Below, piece by piece: positions 10,213-19,885 of a DNA stretch of 64,000 bases. Position 1 is the stretch's first letter, and every line of letters starts with the position of its first letter. The position numbers and the translations under genes are program-made. The notes under the pieces were generated by a model, which saw nothing but the letters and a program-made list of their open reading frames with translations, was not told the DNA's origin and ran no database searches. Where the stretch lies: NCBI RefSeq assembly GCF_030209745.1, contig NZ_JARVRJ010000008.1:186001-250000 (forward strand), in the 5' to 3' direction. The stretch comes from Arthrobacter sp. fls2-241-R2A-200 (GTDB lineage Bacteria > Actinomycetota > Actinomycetes > Actinomycetales > Micrococcaceae).

Positions 10213-10857
10213 ATGACCGACAACCCCGCCTTCCTGCTCGTTTTCGCCGCGGCCGGCATACTGCTCAGCCTGGGCGCAGAGCTCGTGATCGCCCGAGCGC
10301 TCCCGAGGCTGGGCTCACTGCCTGATCTTAAGGTCCGGACCACGACGGCGGCCGTCACCGGCCTGCTGTTCGGCTTGCTCGCGTGGCGCTTTGGTTCGGC
10401 GCCCCAGCTGTTCGCGTTTCTGTTGCTCGCACTTGTCGGAGTGCAACTGTCACGCATCGATTTCACCCTGCACCTGCTGCCCAATCCCCTTGTCTTGCTT
10501 CTCTTAAGCGGCGGATTGCTGCTTCTTGCGCTTGCCGCCTCCTTGGCTCCAGGGTGGCCCCAACTGTTCCGGGCCCTAGCCGGCGGAGCAATATTGTTCC
10601 TTTCCTACCTGATTCTTGGACTTTTTTCGCCGGGCAGCCTCGGCATGGGGGACGTGAAGCTCGCAGCCCCGCTCGGAATGTACTTGGGGTACTTGGGTTG
10701 GGGGCAAGTACTCTACGGCGGCCTGCTGGGATTCGTAGTGGGCGGGATACTCACGTTGCTGCTGTTACGGGTGGGAAACAGCGGAAATACACGGGAAACC
10801 GCGCATGGTCCGGCCATGTTGAGCGCGGCGCTGGGCGTCATCCTGTTCCTGAACTGA
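10213..10857 (+). CDS. cpaA: Prepilin peptidase, A24 family (CpaA/TadV type)
   Basis: This membrane aspartic peptidase would remove the short leader from the Flp pilin and pseudopilins. The 214 residues form several hydrophobic segments. The first catalytic Asp is in RIDFTLHLLPN (D83) and the second in GMGD (D147), both placed as in A24 peptidases. The ATG at 10213 is preferred over an upstream start at 10135 because GGAGA lies 5 nt before it. The longer N-terminal methylating half of PilD-type enzymes is absent, as in TadV. It opens the tad locus but is separated from flp by 332 bp, so it may be transcribed separately. Confidence 0.88.
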   Translation: MTDNPAFLLVFAAAGILLSLGAELVIARALPRLGSLPDLKVRTTTAAVTGLLFGLLAWRFGSAPQLFAFLLLALVGVQLSRIDFTLHLLPNPLVLLLLSGGLLLLALAASLAPGWPQLFRALAGGAILFLSYLILGLFSPGSLGMGDVKLAAPLGMYLGYLGWGQVLYGGLLGFVVGGILTLLLLRVGNSGNTRETAHGPAMLSAALGVILFLN

Positions 10858-10863
10858 CCTTAC

Positions 10864-11028
10864 GAGTACTGACGATTTCAGCTGAAAAGCACCCCTGCCA
10901 TCTGGCCTGAAATTCGTAAGCACCCTTACTTTTCCAAGTAGTCCACGGCCCCGCGCGTCCGAAAACTGAGTACTCGCCGCGTTCGAGCCGAGTACGAGGC
11001 GTCCGCCCCCTAAAGAAAATTTGAGTAC
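10864..11028 (+). repeat. Cluster of four GAGTAC motifs upstream of flp
   Basis: GAGTAC occurs at 10864, 10968, 10990 and 11023. The copy at 10968 is part of the perfect palindrome GAGTACTC. Four copies in 165 bp exceed the chance expectation for a hexamer. They may be binding sites for a regulator of the pilus genes; no regulator gene is adjacent. Confidence 0.4.
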
Positions 11029-11140
11029 GGCTACGCATTGTCCAGCCGGCTTCCAATGGGGAATTCTTATCTCATCGAATTCGAACCGCCAAAAAGGCTC
11101 AAGGTGAAATTCGAGAGTCATGCAAATTCCGACAATTTGC

Positions 11141-11168
11141 TTGAACTTCAAATCGCTAATTCTAAATA
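11141..11168 (+). promoter_or_regulatory. Candidate flp promoter
   Basis: TTGAAC, a 16-bp spacer and TAAATA end 21 nt before the flp ATG. A transcript starting about 7 nt later would keep the GGGAAGGG SD. The context is AT-rich. This is a prediction by eye. Confidence 0.45.
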
Positions 11169-11189
11169 TTTCTCTGGGAAGGGTTTCCA

Positions 11190-11384
11190 ATGTCTGCTCT
11201 TATGCTTTCCGTCACCTCGTTCATCGCCGGCGTCAAGTCCCGCCTCACCTCCGAGGAGAAGGGCGCCACCATGGTTGAATACGGCCTCATGGTCTCCCTG
11301 ATCGCCGTCGTCGTCATCGCTGCCCTTCTGGTCCTCGGGCCGGCCATCGCAGGCCTCTTCACCACAGTTGCCGGAAGCCTCTAA
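11190..11384 (+). CDS. flp: Flp/Fap-type pilin, major Tad pilus subunit
   Basis: This 64-residue prepilin is the expected structural subunit of the Tad pilus. After a 26-residue leader with basic and polar residues comes the processing site KG-ATMVEYGLMVSLIAVVVI: Gly before the cut, Glu at mature position 5 followed by Tyr, then a hydrophobic helix to about residue 52 and a short tail. A GGGAAGGG SD lies 6 nt upstream. It is followed after 12 bp by an 18-bp perfect hairpin, which fits a short, abundant, separately stabilised pilin transcript with lower read-through into tadE. Confidence 0.93.
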   Translation: MSALMLSVTSFIAGVKSRLTSEEKGATMVEYGLMVSLIAVVVIAALLVLGPAIAGLFTTVAGSL

Positions 11385-11395
11385 CCGGTCGCGGT

Positions 11396-11437
11396 CAGTT
11401 GACTGCGGCGGCAACCCTTTGCCGCCGCAGTCAACTG
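11396..11437 (+). terminator. 18-bp perfect hairpin after flp
   Basis: CAGTTGACTGCGGCGGCA pairs with its exact complement around a 6-nt ACCCTT loop. There is no T-run behind it (the next bases are CTTAAGCGC), so it may act as a partial terminator or as a 3-prime stabilising structure setting the flp to tadE ratio, rather than as a full stop. Confidence 0.65.
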
Positions 11438-11482
11438 CTTAAGCGCATTTTCGTTGCATGGTTCTGGCTCTGGGAGATGGTC

Positions 11483-11893
11483 ATGGCATCAAATAATAAA
11501 AAGGAGCGCGGCGCAGTGGCTGTGGAAATGGCGTTGCTCCTACCTCTATTGCTGCTGCTCCTGATTGGAATAATGGAATTCGGCCGTGCCCTCAACGTGC
11601 AAATATCGCTGACTGAGGCTGCCCGCGAGGGTGCCCGCTACGCCGCAGTCCACTATAAGGACGGCGGACTCAATGTCTCGGCGGACGCCTTGGCCTCCGC
11701 CCCCTCACTTAGCGGTTTGGGCGTGACCGTCACCGATAACGCCGCCAGTTGCGCACCTGGCTCGAATGTCACCGTGACAACCAGGGTTTCATTGCCTTCC
11801 ATGTCCGGATTCCTCGATGCCGGGTTCTTCGGAGCCCCGAGCATCTTTCCGGTCAGCATGCGCGGGGTAGGGGTGATGAGATGCGGTGGCTAA
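11483..11893 (+). CDS. tadE: TadE-like pseudopilin / pilus assembly protein
   Basis: This 136-residue protein has the TadE signature: a short basic leader (MASNNKKERG), then AVAVEMALLLPLLLLLLIGIMEFGRALN, where Glu follows the prepilin-peptidase-like cut and a single transmembrane helix runs to about residue 30. The AREGARYAAVH motif after the helix is typical. The remainder is extracytoplasmic with a Cys pair (CAPG, CGG). The ATG at 11483 has GGGAG 6 nt upstream. Its last 13 nt overlap the start of tadG, implying translational coupling. It probably acts as a minor pilin. Confidence 0.85.
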   Translation: MASNNKKERGAVAVEMALLLPLLLLLLIGIMEFGRALNVQISLTEAAREGARYAAVHYKDGGLNVSADALASAPSLSGLGVTVTDNAASCAPGSNVTVTTRVSLPSMSGFLDAGFFGAPSIFPVSMRGVGVMRCGG

Positions 11894-12921
11894 GTCGCTA
11901 CATGGGAGATGTCCTACCCGGCGGCGACGAGGCTGACAACGAGCGCGGAGCAGCTACCATCATGGTCGCCGGACTTATGGTCGTGCTGTTGGGCTTCGCA
12001 GCATTGGTTGTGGACGTCGGCGCTTTGTACTTCGAGAAGGCACAGCTCCAGAACGGTGCCGATGCCGCCGCCTTGGCCATTGCCACCGACTGCGCGGGCG
12101 GGCATTGCGGCAACAGCACTTCCACGGGTAACCAGTTTGCCAACAGCAACGCCAATGACAACACCAGCGGGGCGGTGGTTAGTTTTCCCTCGGGAACAAC
12201 TGTCAAAGTGGTCACCAATTCACGCGATACGAGCGGCCAGAACGGCTTCGGGTTGTTCTTTGCGCGGGCGTTGGGAATCGATAGCGCCACAGTGGGGGCT
12301 ACAGCTACAGCATCGTGGGGAGCACCTTCAAAGGCCACAACCCTGCCGTGGACGGTCAGCGAGTGTGTTTTCAAGAAGTATCTTTCACCAACGCAGCTCG
12401 CATCGTTGAACTCCACGGGCAGCTTTAGCGGAGACCCGATTCCTACGCATATCCTGCTTCGCTACGACACCAACGCGCCCACTGTCCCGGGCTGCGCAGC
12501 ACAAAACGGCTACCAACCGGGCGGCTTTGGCTGGCTGGTGACTAACTCCGGATGCTCCACCGACATCTCAGTCAATGCCACGGTCAACGGGCAGACGGGA
12601 AACCACTTCCCCAACGCTGCCGCCTGCAATACGGTCCTCGCCCACATCATGGACCAGCCCGCCCTTATCCCGCTTTTCAAGACCGCGACCGGCAATGGGT
12701 CCAACGCCCGCTACACGCTGATTGGTTTCGCGGCGTTCAAAGTCACGGGCTACAAGTTCAGCGGTTCGGGCGCCGTCCTGGATCCCGCCGCGCCAGGTTG
12801 CACCGGCAACTGTCGCGGCTTACAGGGGTACTTCGAGCGGTTCGTGTCCCTTGATGAAGGGATGACGGTCAGTGGAACCACCCCCAACTATGGAGCGTCG
12901 GTGGTCACGCTCATCGAGTAG
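11881..12921 (+). CDS. tadG: TadG-like pilus assembly protein (TadE/G family)
   Basis: This 346-residue protein begins with a cytoplasmic segment followed by ERGAATIMVAGLMVVLLGFAALVVDVGALYFEKAQLQNGADAAALA, the Flp pilus-assembly TadE/G-like N-terminal domain (about residues 22-68) with one membrane helix. The large C-terminal part is Ser/Thr/Asn-rich, contains several Cys (for example DCAGGHCGN and CTGNC) that may form disulfides outside the cell, and shows no von Willebrand domain that I recognise. The start overlaps tadE by 13 nt. It is likely a minor pilin or surface-anchored assembly factor. Confidence 0.8.
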   Translation: MRWLSRYMGDVLPGGDEADNERGAATIMVAGLMVVLLGFAALVVDVGALYFEKAQLQNGADAAALAIATDCAGGHCGNSTSTGNQFANSNANDNTSGAVVSFPSGTTVKVVTNSRDTSGQNGFGLFFARALGIDSATVGATATASWGAPSKATTLPWTVSECVFKKYLSPTQLASLNSTGSFSGDPIPTHILLRYDTNAPTVPGCAAQNGYQPGGFGWLVTNSGCSTDISVNATVNGQTGNHFPNAAACNTVLAHIMDQPALIPLFKTATGNGSNARYTLIGFAAFKVTGYKFSGSGAVLDPAAPGCTGNCRGLQGYFERFVSLDEGMTVSGTTPNYGASVVTLIE

Positions 12922-12975
12922 CCGTTGGCTCAATGTCTACTCACCACGTTAGGAAAAACCGAAAGGAGATGCACA

Positions 12976-13746
12976 GTGAAAACACGCCTACTGGGAGGCA
13001 TTGCAGCGCTGCTACTGGCAGTAATCGGTACCGTTTTGTTGGTTTCCTATGTTCAAGGAGCCGATAAGCGGGCGCAGCAAGGGCTCAATCCCGTCACCGT
13101 CCTGGTCGTCAAGGAACGTATACCGGCCGGAACCAAGGCCGAAGAAATAGGTTCCAAAGTCAAGACTGAAACACTGCCCCAATCAGCCGTAGCGCAGGGC
13201 ACCATCAGCGCACTCAGCGGCCAGACGGGCAAAGTTGTCTCCGCGGATCTGCAGCCCGGAGAGCAACTCCTGAGCGCCAAGCTCGTGAACCCCAATGAAT
13301 TGGTGCCGGGAACTGTCCCTGTGCCGGCCGGCTTACAAGAAGTCACCTTTCTCTTGGCACCTGAGCGCATTCTTGGTGGCCGGCTCGAAGCGGGTAACAC
13401 CGTGACTGTCTTTTCGTCCTTTAAGTTGGACGGCGACATGCCTGCAGGTGCCGATCTTCCTGCCGAGGTCAAAGGGTGGAAGGAATACACCAAGCTCCTG
13501 AATCATGACGTCATCGTGACCGCAATCCAGCAGGCAGCGCCCGACGCACAGAAAAAGTCGGCAACATCCGACCAAGCGGTCGCCCTGCCGAACGGTTCAG
13601 CCTACGTCACCTTGGCAGTCAGCGACGCCAATGCAGCGAAAATGGTGTTCGGTGCCGAGTTTGGAACGTTGTACCTATCGAAGCAGACAGACAAGACAAC
13701 CAAGAGCGAACCCCCTGTGACGACCCTGGGCGGTGAGCTGAAATGA
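12976..13746 (+). CDS. cpaB: Flp pilus assembly protein CpaB (RcpC), SAF domain
   Basis: This 256-residue protein has an N-terminal membrane anchor (about residues 4-26) and a SAF/periplasmic segment (about 45-110) with VLVVKERIPAGTKAEEI and LQPGEQLLSAKLV, followed by an extracytoplasmic RcpC-like region. The GTG at 12976 is chosen because GAAAGGAG lies just upstream; an earlier in-frame start at 12925 lacks one. In diderms CpaB works with the CpaC secretin, and no secretin is present here, so its role in this monoderm is unclear. The stop overlaps the cpaE start (ATGA). Confidence 0.85.
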   Translation: MKTRLLGGIAALLLAVIGTVLLVSYVQGADKRAQQGLNPVTVLVVKERIPAGTKAEEIGSKVKTETLPQSAVAQGTISALSGQTGKVVSADLQPGEQLLSAKLVNPNELVPGTVPVPAGLQEVTFLLAPERILGGRLEAGNTVTVFSSFKLDGDMPAGADLPAEVKGWKEYTKLLNHDVIVTAIQQAAPDAQKKSATSDQAVALPNGSAYVTLAVSDANAAKMVFGAEFGTLYLSKQTDKTTKSEPPVTTLGGELK

Positions 13747-14938
13747 GCCGCTTCGTAGCCATTACGGCAGTGCGCGATTTTGAGAGCCGCGTGCGCCAGG
13801 CCATCACGGGTGCCTTGCATGGCGAACTTCAAACCCTCTCGCCTGACGTCCTGCAACGCGGTACCGAGGATGTCTTCAACCAGCTGACAGGAGCGCCGCC
13901 GGAGGTCATTGTCCTGGGCCCCGGGGTAAACCCCGATGACGCACTGAAACTGGCTACCGTGTTGGACCTGCAATACCCCGAGATCAGCCTGCTGCTCGTG
14001 GCCGACCCCAGCCCCGAGATCGTGCTCCGGGCCATGCACTCAGGAATCAGGGACGTGGTAGCGCCCGAAATCGAGGTCAACGAGCTTCGGGTTCTGCTTG
14101 AACGCGCGTGCTTGGCCGCTGCCAGCAGGCGGCGTGGTATGCAGCCTGCCGCAGAATCAGGTCAGCAGCGGGGACGCGTTATCGCCGTGATGTCACCGAA
14201 GGGTGGCGTGGGAAAGACAACGGTGGCAACGAATCTTGCAGTGGGGTTGGGTGCGGTAGCTCCGATGCGTGTGGTCATCGTGGACCTTGACCTGCAGTTC
14301 GGCGATGTCGCTTCCGGGCTTCTGCTTGAACCCGAGCACACCATCACCGAAGCCGTGCATGGGCCGGCGTCGCAGGATTCCATGGTGCTCAAGGCCTTCC
14401 TCACGGTGCACCCGGCCGGAATCTACGCCCTCTGTGCACCCCAGAAGCCCTCCGACTCCGACTACATCACGGCAGACCACGTCACCAGGCTGATCAACCA
14501 ACTGGCAACAGAGTTTCAATATGTGGTGGTGGATACTGCGCCTGGCCTTGGCGAGCACTGCCTTGCCACGTTGGAAATCGCAACGGACGGCGTGTGGGTA
14601 TGCGGTATGGACGTTCCCAGTGTTCGGGGGCTTCGCAAGAGCTTCAGCGTGCTGAAGGAACTCCAACTTCTTCCTCAGGGCCGCCACATGGTCTTGAACT
14701 TCGCTGACCGAAAGAGCGGCATCACGGTACAAGATGTTGAAGCGACGGTCGGTGTGCCGGTTGACGCCGTCATTCCGCGTTCCCGGAACCTTCCCTTCTC
14801 TACCAACCGTGGCATCCCCGTCCTCCAGGGAAACACACGTGACTCGGCAACCAAAGGGCTCAAAAAGCTCGTTGCGCGTTTTGATCCCCGCACGGAATCC
14901 CTGCCGCAGAACAAGCTGCACAGAAGGGTGGTGGTGTC

Positions 14939-14942
<4 letters not shown>
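13743..14942 (+). CDS. cpaE: CpaE/TadZ-type ATPase, MinD/ParA superfamily
   Basis: This 399-residue protein probably localises the pilus machine. Residues 1-125 resemble a degenerate receiver domain (VIVLGPGVNPDDALKLA, LLLVADPSP, GIRDVVAPE). The ATPase domain starts with the deviant Walker A SPKGGVGKTT (151-160), followed by VVIVDLDLQFGD and VVVDTAPGLGEHCLATLE. It overlaps cpaB and cpaF by 4 nt each (ATGA), so the three genes are translationally coupled. Confidence 0.9.
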
Positions 14943-16375
<1,433 letters not shown>

Positions 16376-16377
16376 CC

Positions 16378-17319
16378 ATGGACAATTCAGCCCTCTTCGT
16401 TGCAGCGATCGGCCTTTGCGTCAGCGCTATCCTAGTGCTGTTCTTCGTTGTCCTGAAGCCAGCCAACGGCACTATTCCGTTGGAAAGGCGGCGGGAAAGC
16501 ACACTGCCCGATGATTCGGTCCTGGGCCGCGTTTCCCAATCGGCAGTCCAGGCCATGGGTACTGCTCTGGGTCGCTCTGGCGGGCCGTTCAACCAGGAAG
16601 TTCTCTACAACGCCGGCGTCCACCTAAGCCCCGCCGACTTCACGGTCATGGTTGCTTTTGGAACCATTGTGGTAGGCGTGATGGTGACGTTCCTTATTAA
16701 CGTCATCTTCGGACTCGTGCTGGCGTTAGCCACTCCGTTCTTAGTGAAACTTGTCCTCGCCTTCAGGAGCGGAAAGCGCCGGGCAAAGTTCGAAGGCCAA
16801 CTTACTGACATCATCCAAATGCTCATCGGCGGCCTCCGGGTAGGCCACACCATCATGCGGTCCTTCGAGGCTGTAGCCCAAGAGGCGCAAGGGCCCGCTT
16901 CTGAAGAACTGTCCCGGATCGTCAATGAAGTGCGAATCGGGCAGGACCCACGCCAAGCCGTGGAAGATTGCGCTGCCCGCATGGAAAGCGATGACTTTCG
17001 CTGGATCGGGCAAGCAATCCAGATCAATCGGGAGGTCGGCGGTGACTTGGCCGAAGTGTTGGAACAAGTCGCGGGGACCATCCGGGAGCGCAGCGAAATC
17101 AAGGCCCATGTCAGGGCACTCAGTGCCGAAGGAAAGATGTCTGCGTACATCCTCATGGCCTTGCCGGTTGGCGTCGGCCTCATGCTGACCCTCATGAACC
17201 CCGGATACATGGCGGTCTTCGTTCAAAATCCGTTGGGAATCGCCATGTTGATTGCCAGCGCGGTCCTGTTTGTCGTCGGCGGTTTCTGGATGAGCCGCAC
17301 CGTGAAGATCAAGTTCTAG
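16378..17319 (+). CDS. tadB: TadB, type II secretion system F-domain membrane protein
   Basis: This 313-residue polytopic protein has an N-terminal helix (about 5-25), a helix pair (about 85-125) and two C-terminal helices (about 258-308) around a cytoplasmic T2SSF domain with QLTDIIQMLIGGLRVGHTIMRSFEAVAQEAQGP. TadB and TadC together form the platform on which CpaF acts. Spacing of 2 nt from cpaF and 10 nt to tadC indicates one operon. Confidence 0.92.
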   Translation: MDNSALFVAAIGLCVSAILVLFFVVLKPANGTIPLERRRESTLPDDSVLGRVSQSAVQAMGTALGRSGGPFNQEVLYNAGVHLSPADFTVMVAFGTIVVGVMVTFLINVIFGLVLALATPFLVKLVLAFRSGKRRAKFEGQLTDIIQMLIGGLRVGHTIMRSFEAVAQEAQGPASEELSRIVNEVRIGQDPRQAVEDCAARMESDDFRWIGQAIQINREVGGDLAEVLEQVAGTIRERSEIKAHVRALSAEGKMSAYILMALPVGVGLMLTLMNPGYMAVFVQNPLGIAMLIASAVLFVVGGFWMSRTVKIKF

Positions 17320-17329
17320 GAGGATCGCC

Positions 17330-18214
17330 GTGACTATCATCGCCTGGCTGATCATCGCCGTCATCATCATCCCGCTGGCTTACTTTGCCTGGTCCCTGGC
17401 AACCATCGATCGCAAGGGCATGGTTGCCATCCACAGCAATCTGGGCTCGGGGTTCAGCAATGGTTCGGGGGTGACAATCCAACGCCCACCCCTGATGCTG
17501 GGGATCGCCAGGAAACTCACCCCTGGAAGCTACGAAGCCAAATTGGATCGATGGCTCGCCTTAGCTGGCCGTCCGCAATGGATCCCGCTAACAAAGCTGA
17601 TCGCCATCAAACCAGTGGGCGCCGCGGGAGGAGCAGTTGCCGGTGTGCTCTTGTTTGTGGCGAACCCCAGCCCCCTCGTTCTTGGGTTCGGTCTTTTCCT
17701 TACCGTGTTCCTGTATTTCATACCTGACTTGTTGGTCTACAACACAGGCCTCAAGCGGCAGGAAGCCATCCAGTTGGAGTTCCCCAACACACTGGACCAG
17801 ATGCTCATCTCAGTGGAAGCAGGCCTCGGATTTGAAGCCGCCATGGAGCGGGCCTCAACATACGGAGGGGGCCCACTGGCACAGGAACTGCTGCGGACGC
17901 TCCAAGACATCCAGGTGGGCCGTCCCCGGCAGGAAGCCTACACCGCCTTGGCCGATCGTTCCACGGTGGCTGACGTTCGCAGTTTTGTCCTGGCCGTCAT
18001 CCAGGCCGATAAGTACGGTATCGGCATCGCGAACGTACTCCGTGCCCAAGCCAAGCAGGCACGGGTCAAACGCCGTCAAATTGCTGAGGAAAAGGCGATG
18101 AAACTACCCGTCAAGGTGCTCTTCCCGCTGCTGTTCTCGATCTTTCCGGTGCTCTTTATCGTCCTTCTGGGTCCAGCCGTCATCAAGATCATGCACGTTT
18201 TCACCAGCATGTGA
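17330..18214 (+). CDS. tadC: TadC, type II secretion system F-domain membrane protein
   Basis: This 294-residue partner of TadB starts at a GTG 6 nt after AGGAGG, an excellent SD. It has an N-terminal helix, a hairpin of helices at about 93-130 and a C-terminal helix near 265-290. The T2SSF core includes FPNTLDQMLISVEAGLGFEAAMERA and YGIGIANVLRAQAKQARVKRRQIAEEKAMKLPVKVLFPLL, the strongly conserved TadC end block (shown as separate motifs here). It is the last gene of the tad operon and converges on truA. Confidence 0.92.
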   Translation: MTIIAWLIIAVIIIPLAYFAWSLATIDRKGMVAIHSNLGSGFSNGSGVTIQRPPLMLGIARKLTPGSYEAKLDRWLALAGRPQWIPLTKLIAIKPVGAAGGAVAGVLLFVANPSPLVLGFGLFLTVFLYFIPDLLVYNTGLKRQEAIQLEFPNTLDQMLISVEAGLGFEAAMERASTYGGGPLAQELLRTLQDIQVGRPRQEAYTALADRSTVADVRSFVLAVIQADKYGIGIANVLRAQAKQARVKRRQIAEEKAMKLPVKVLFPLLFSIFPVLFIVLLGPAVIKIMHVFTSM

Positions 18215-18277
18215 TCCTGCCCTCCGGGGAGATAGACCGGCTGTCCGCGGATCCCAGACCACGGGCAGCCACATCGG

Positions 18278-18308
18278 CCCCCTTCCGGTACCCAGAGCCG
18301 GGAGGGGG
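18278..18308. terminator. Weak hairpin between tadC and truA
   Basis: CCCCCTTCCGG can pair with CCGGGAGGGGG (one G-T pair) around a 9-nt loop between the convergent tadC and truA ends. No T-run follows on the plus strand, so it is only a candidate. Confidence 0.35.
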
Positions 18309-18335
18309 TCCTCCACGTCCGGCGTGGCAGCGAAA

Positions 18336-19226
18336 CTACTCCCGCCGCGCCCGGGTCAACTCAGCCCTGGCCAGCAACTCGCTGTCCGAAGGGTACGCAA
18401 CTTCCTCCAACACCAACGGGTGGGGTGCGGCCAGGATCGACTTTGCATCGCGTTTGCGTTCCAAAAGGCGCTCGAGCAACCATCCCGGCGACTCCAGGCC
18501 CTCCCCCACACGTAACGCCGAACCCACCAGGGACCGCACCATATTGTGGCAGAAGGCATCCGCCTGCACGGTGGCGAGAATGACGCCGTCGGGCCTGCGC
18601 GCGAAGGAAAGCTTCTGCAGCTCACGGACGGTGGTCGCACCTTCCCGTGGCTTGCAATAGGACCGGAAATCGTTCAGGCCCAACAGTGCCTGTGAGCCCT
18701 CATTCATCGCGTCGACATCCACAGCGGACTTGTGCCACAGGGTTATCCCGCGCAGCACCGGGTCCCACCGTTGGGGCCCATCAGCGATCCGGTAACTGTA
18801 CCTGCGCCACAACGCCGAAAACCTGGCGTCGAAACCCTCCGGCGCCAGTCCGGCGTCGTGCACTTCCACCGCGCCGGTGAGCTCGCCAAGGATGCGGCTC
18901 AAAGCGCCGCGGAGCCGCCGTAAAAGGGCGACGGCGGGATCAAGTTCGTGCCCTCGCGGAAGCGCCAACCACTCAGCTTCGGAAACGTCCAAGTGGACCA
19001 CCTGGCCCCGGGCATGGACACCGGCGTCGGTCCGGCCGGCAACGGTCACACGGACCGGGCGCTGGAAAAGGAGCGCCAAAGCTTGCTCGAGTGAACCCTG
19101 CACGGTTTGCAGGCCTGGCTGGAGCGCCCACCCGCTGAAAGGGGCGCCGTCATACGACAGGTCCAGCCGGACACGCAAAAACCCGCCGCCCCCCATAACG
19201 GGGGCAGCGGGTTTTCGTTCGTTCAT
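18336..19226 (-). CDS. truA: tRNA pseudouridine(38-40) synthase TruA
   Basis: TruA isomerises U38-U40 in the anticodon arm of many tRNAs. In the 296-residue reading the catalytic Asp is D67 in the GRTDAGVHARGQV motif. VRLDLSYDGAPFSGWALQPG and MVRSLVGSALRVGEG near the C-terminus are further family blocks. The start is uncertain: with ATG at 19226 the first 16 codons overlap the rplQ terminator hairpin (19178-19215). Starting at residue 11 (19196) or at a TTG at 19178 gives a family-like N-terminus that leaves most of it outside. It lies 32 bp behind rplQ, as usual in actinobacteria. Confidence 0.92.
   Translation of the reverse strand: MNERKPAAPVMGGGGFLRVRLDLSYDGAPFSGWALQPGLQTVQGSLEQALALLFQRPVRVTVAGRTDAGVHARGQVVHLDVSEAEWLALPRGHELDPAVALLRRLRGALSRILGELTGAVEVHDAGLAPEGFDARFSALWRRYSYRIADGPQRWDPVLRGITLWHKSAVDVDAMNEGSQALLGLNDFRSYCKPREGATTVRELQKLSFARRPDGVILATVQADAFCHNMVRSLVGSALRVGEGLESPGWLLERLLERKRDAKSILAAPHPLVLEEVAYPSDSELLARAELTRARRE
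19178..19215 (-). terminator. rplQ terminator overlapping the 5-prime end of truA
   Basis: A 16-bp stem (AAAACCCGCTGCCCCC with one mismatch against GGGGGGCGGCGGGTTTT) and a short ATAA-type loop lie about 45 bp after the rplQ stop. On the minus strand it ends in a run of five T. This is one of the strongest terminators in the window and it overlaps the annotated truA start. Confidence 0.75.
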
Positions 19227-19258
19227 AGACCCAAGTCTACTGGGAAGAATTCAGTGAA

Positions 19259-19819
19259 TTACTTCGCGTCCTTAGCGGCCGGAGCCTCTTCGGTGTCAGC
19301 AGCTTCAGCCTCAACAACCTCGGCCTCAGCAGCCGGAGCCTCTTCGGTTTCAGCAGCTTCGGTCTCTACAACCTCTTCCTCAGCGGCCGGAGCTTCGGCA
19401 GCCGGAGCAGCCTTGGCAGCAGCGGCGGTTGCTTCAGCAACAACGGCCTGCTTCGGGGAAACGGGGTCAAGGACGAGCTCGATGACAGCCATGGGAGCGT
19501 TGTCGCCCTTGCGGTTGCCGATCTTGGTGATGCGGGTGTATCCACCATCGCGGTTGGCAACGGCGCCGGCGATGTCGGTGAACAGCTCGTGGACAACGCC
19601 CTTGTCGCTGATCAGGCCGAGAACACGACGGCGGGAAGCGAGGTCGCCACGCTTGGCGAAGGTGACCAAACGCTCTGCGTACGGCTTGAGACGCTTGGCC
19701 TTGGTGACCGTGGTGGTGATGCGCTTGTGCTCAAACAGAGCAGCTGCCAGGTTCGCGAGCATCAAGCGCTCGTGAGCCGGGCCGCCTCCGAGGCGCGGAC
19801 CCTTAGTGGGGGTAGGCAT
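19259..19819 (-). CDS. rplQ: 50S ribosomal protein L17
   Basis: L17 lies near the exit tunnel of the large subunit. Residues 1-120 form the conserved domain ([34 protein letters not shown], in separate blocks, and [18 protein letters not shown]). The total of 186 residues exceeds the usual 120-130 because of a low-complexity Ala/Glu/Pro tail from about residue 125 ending AAKDAK. Such tails occur in actinobacterial L17. It is the last gene before the terminator shared with truA. Confidence 0.96.
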   Translation of the reverse strand: MPTPTKGPRLGGGPAHERLMLANLAAALFEHKRITTTVTKAKRLKPYAERLVTFAKRGDLASRRRVLGLISDKGVVHELFTDIAGAVANRDGGYTRITKIGNRKGDNAPMAVIELVLDPVSPKQAVVAEATAAAAKAAPAAEAPAAEEEVVETEAAETEEAPAAEAEVVEAEAADTEEAPAAKDAK

Positions 19820-19885
19820 AGTTATTTCTCCTGTTATGTAAGCCGAACAGGTCCATCGCTGAACCCATTGGCCAAGATCTGCTGG

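Larger units (their letters stand above)
10858..11189. other. Intergenic region upstream of the flp pilin gene
   Basis: This 332-bp stretch is visibly more AT-rich than its surroundings, especially 11010-11180. It carries four copies of GAGTAC (separate entry), two GAATTC sites and a candidate promoter just before flp. No coding frame with an SD and family resemblance was found. Confidence 0.6.
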
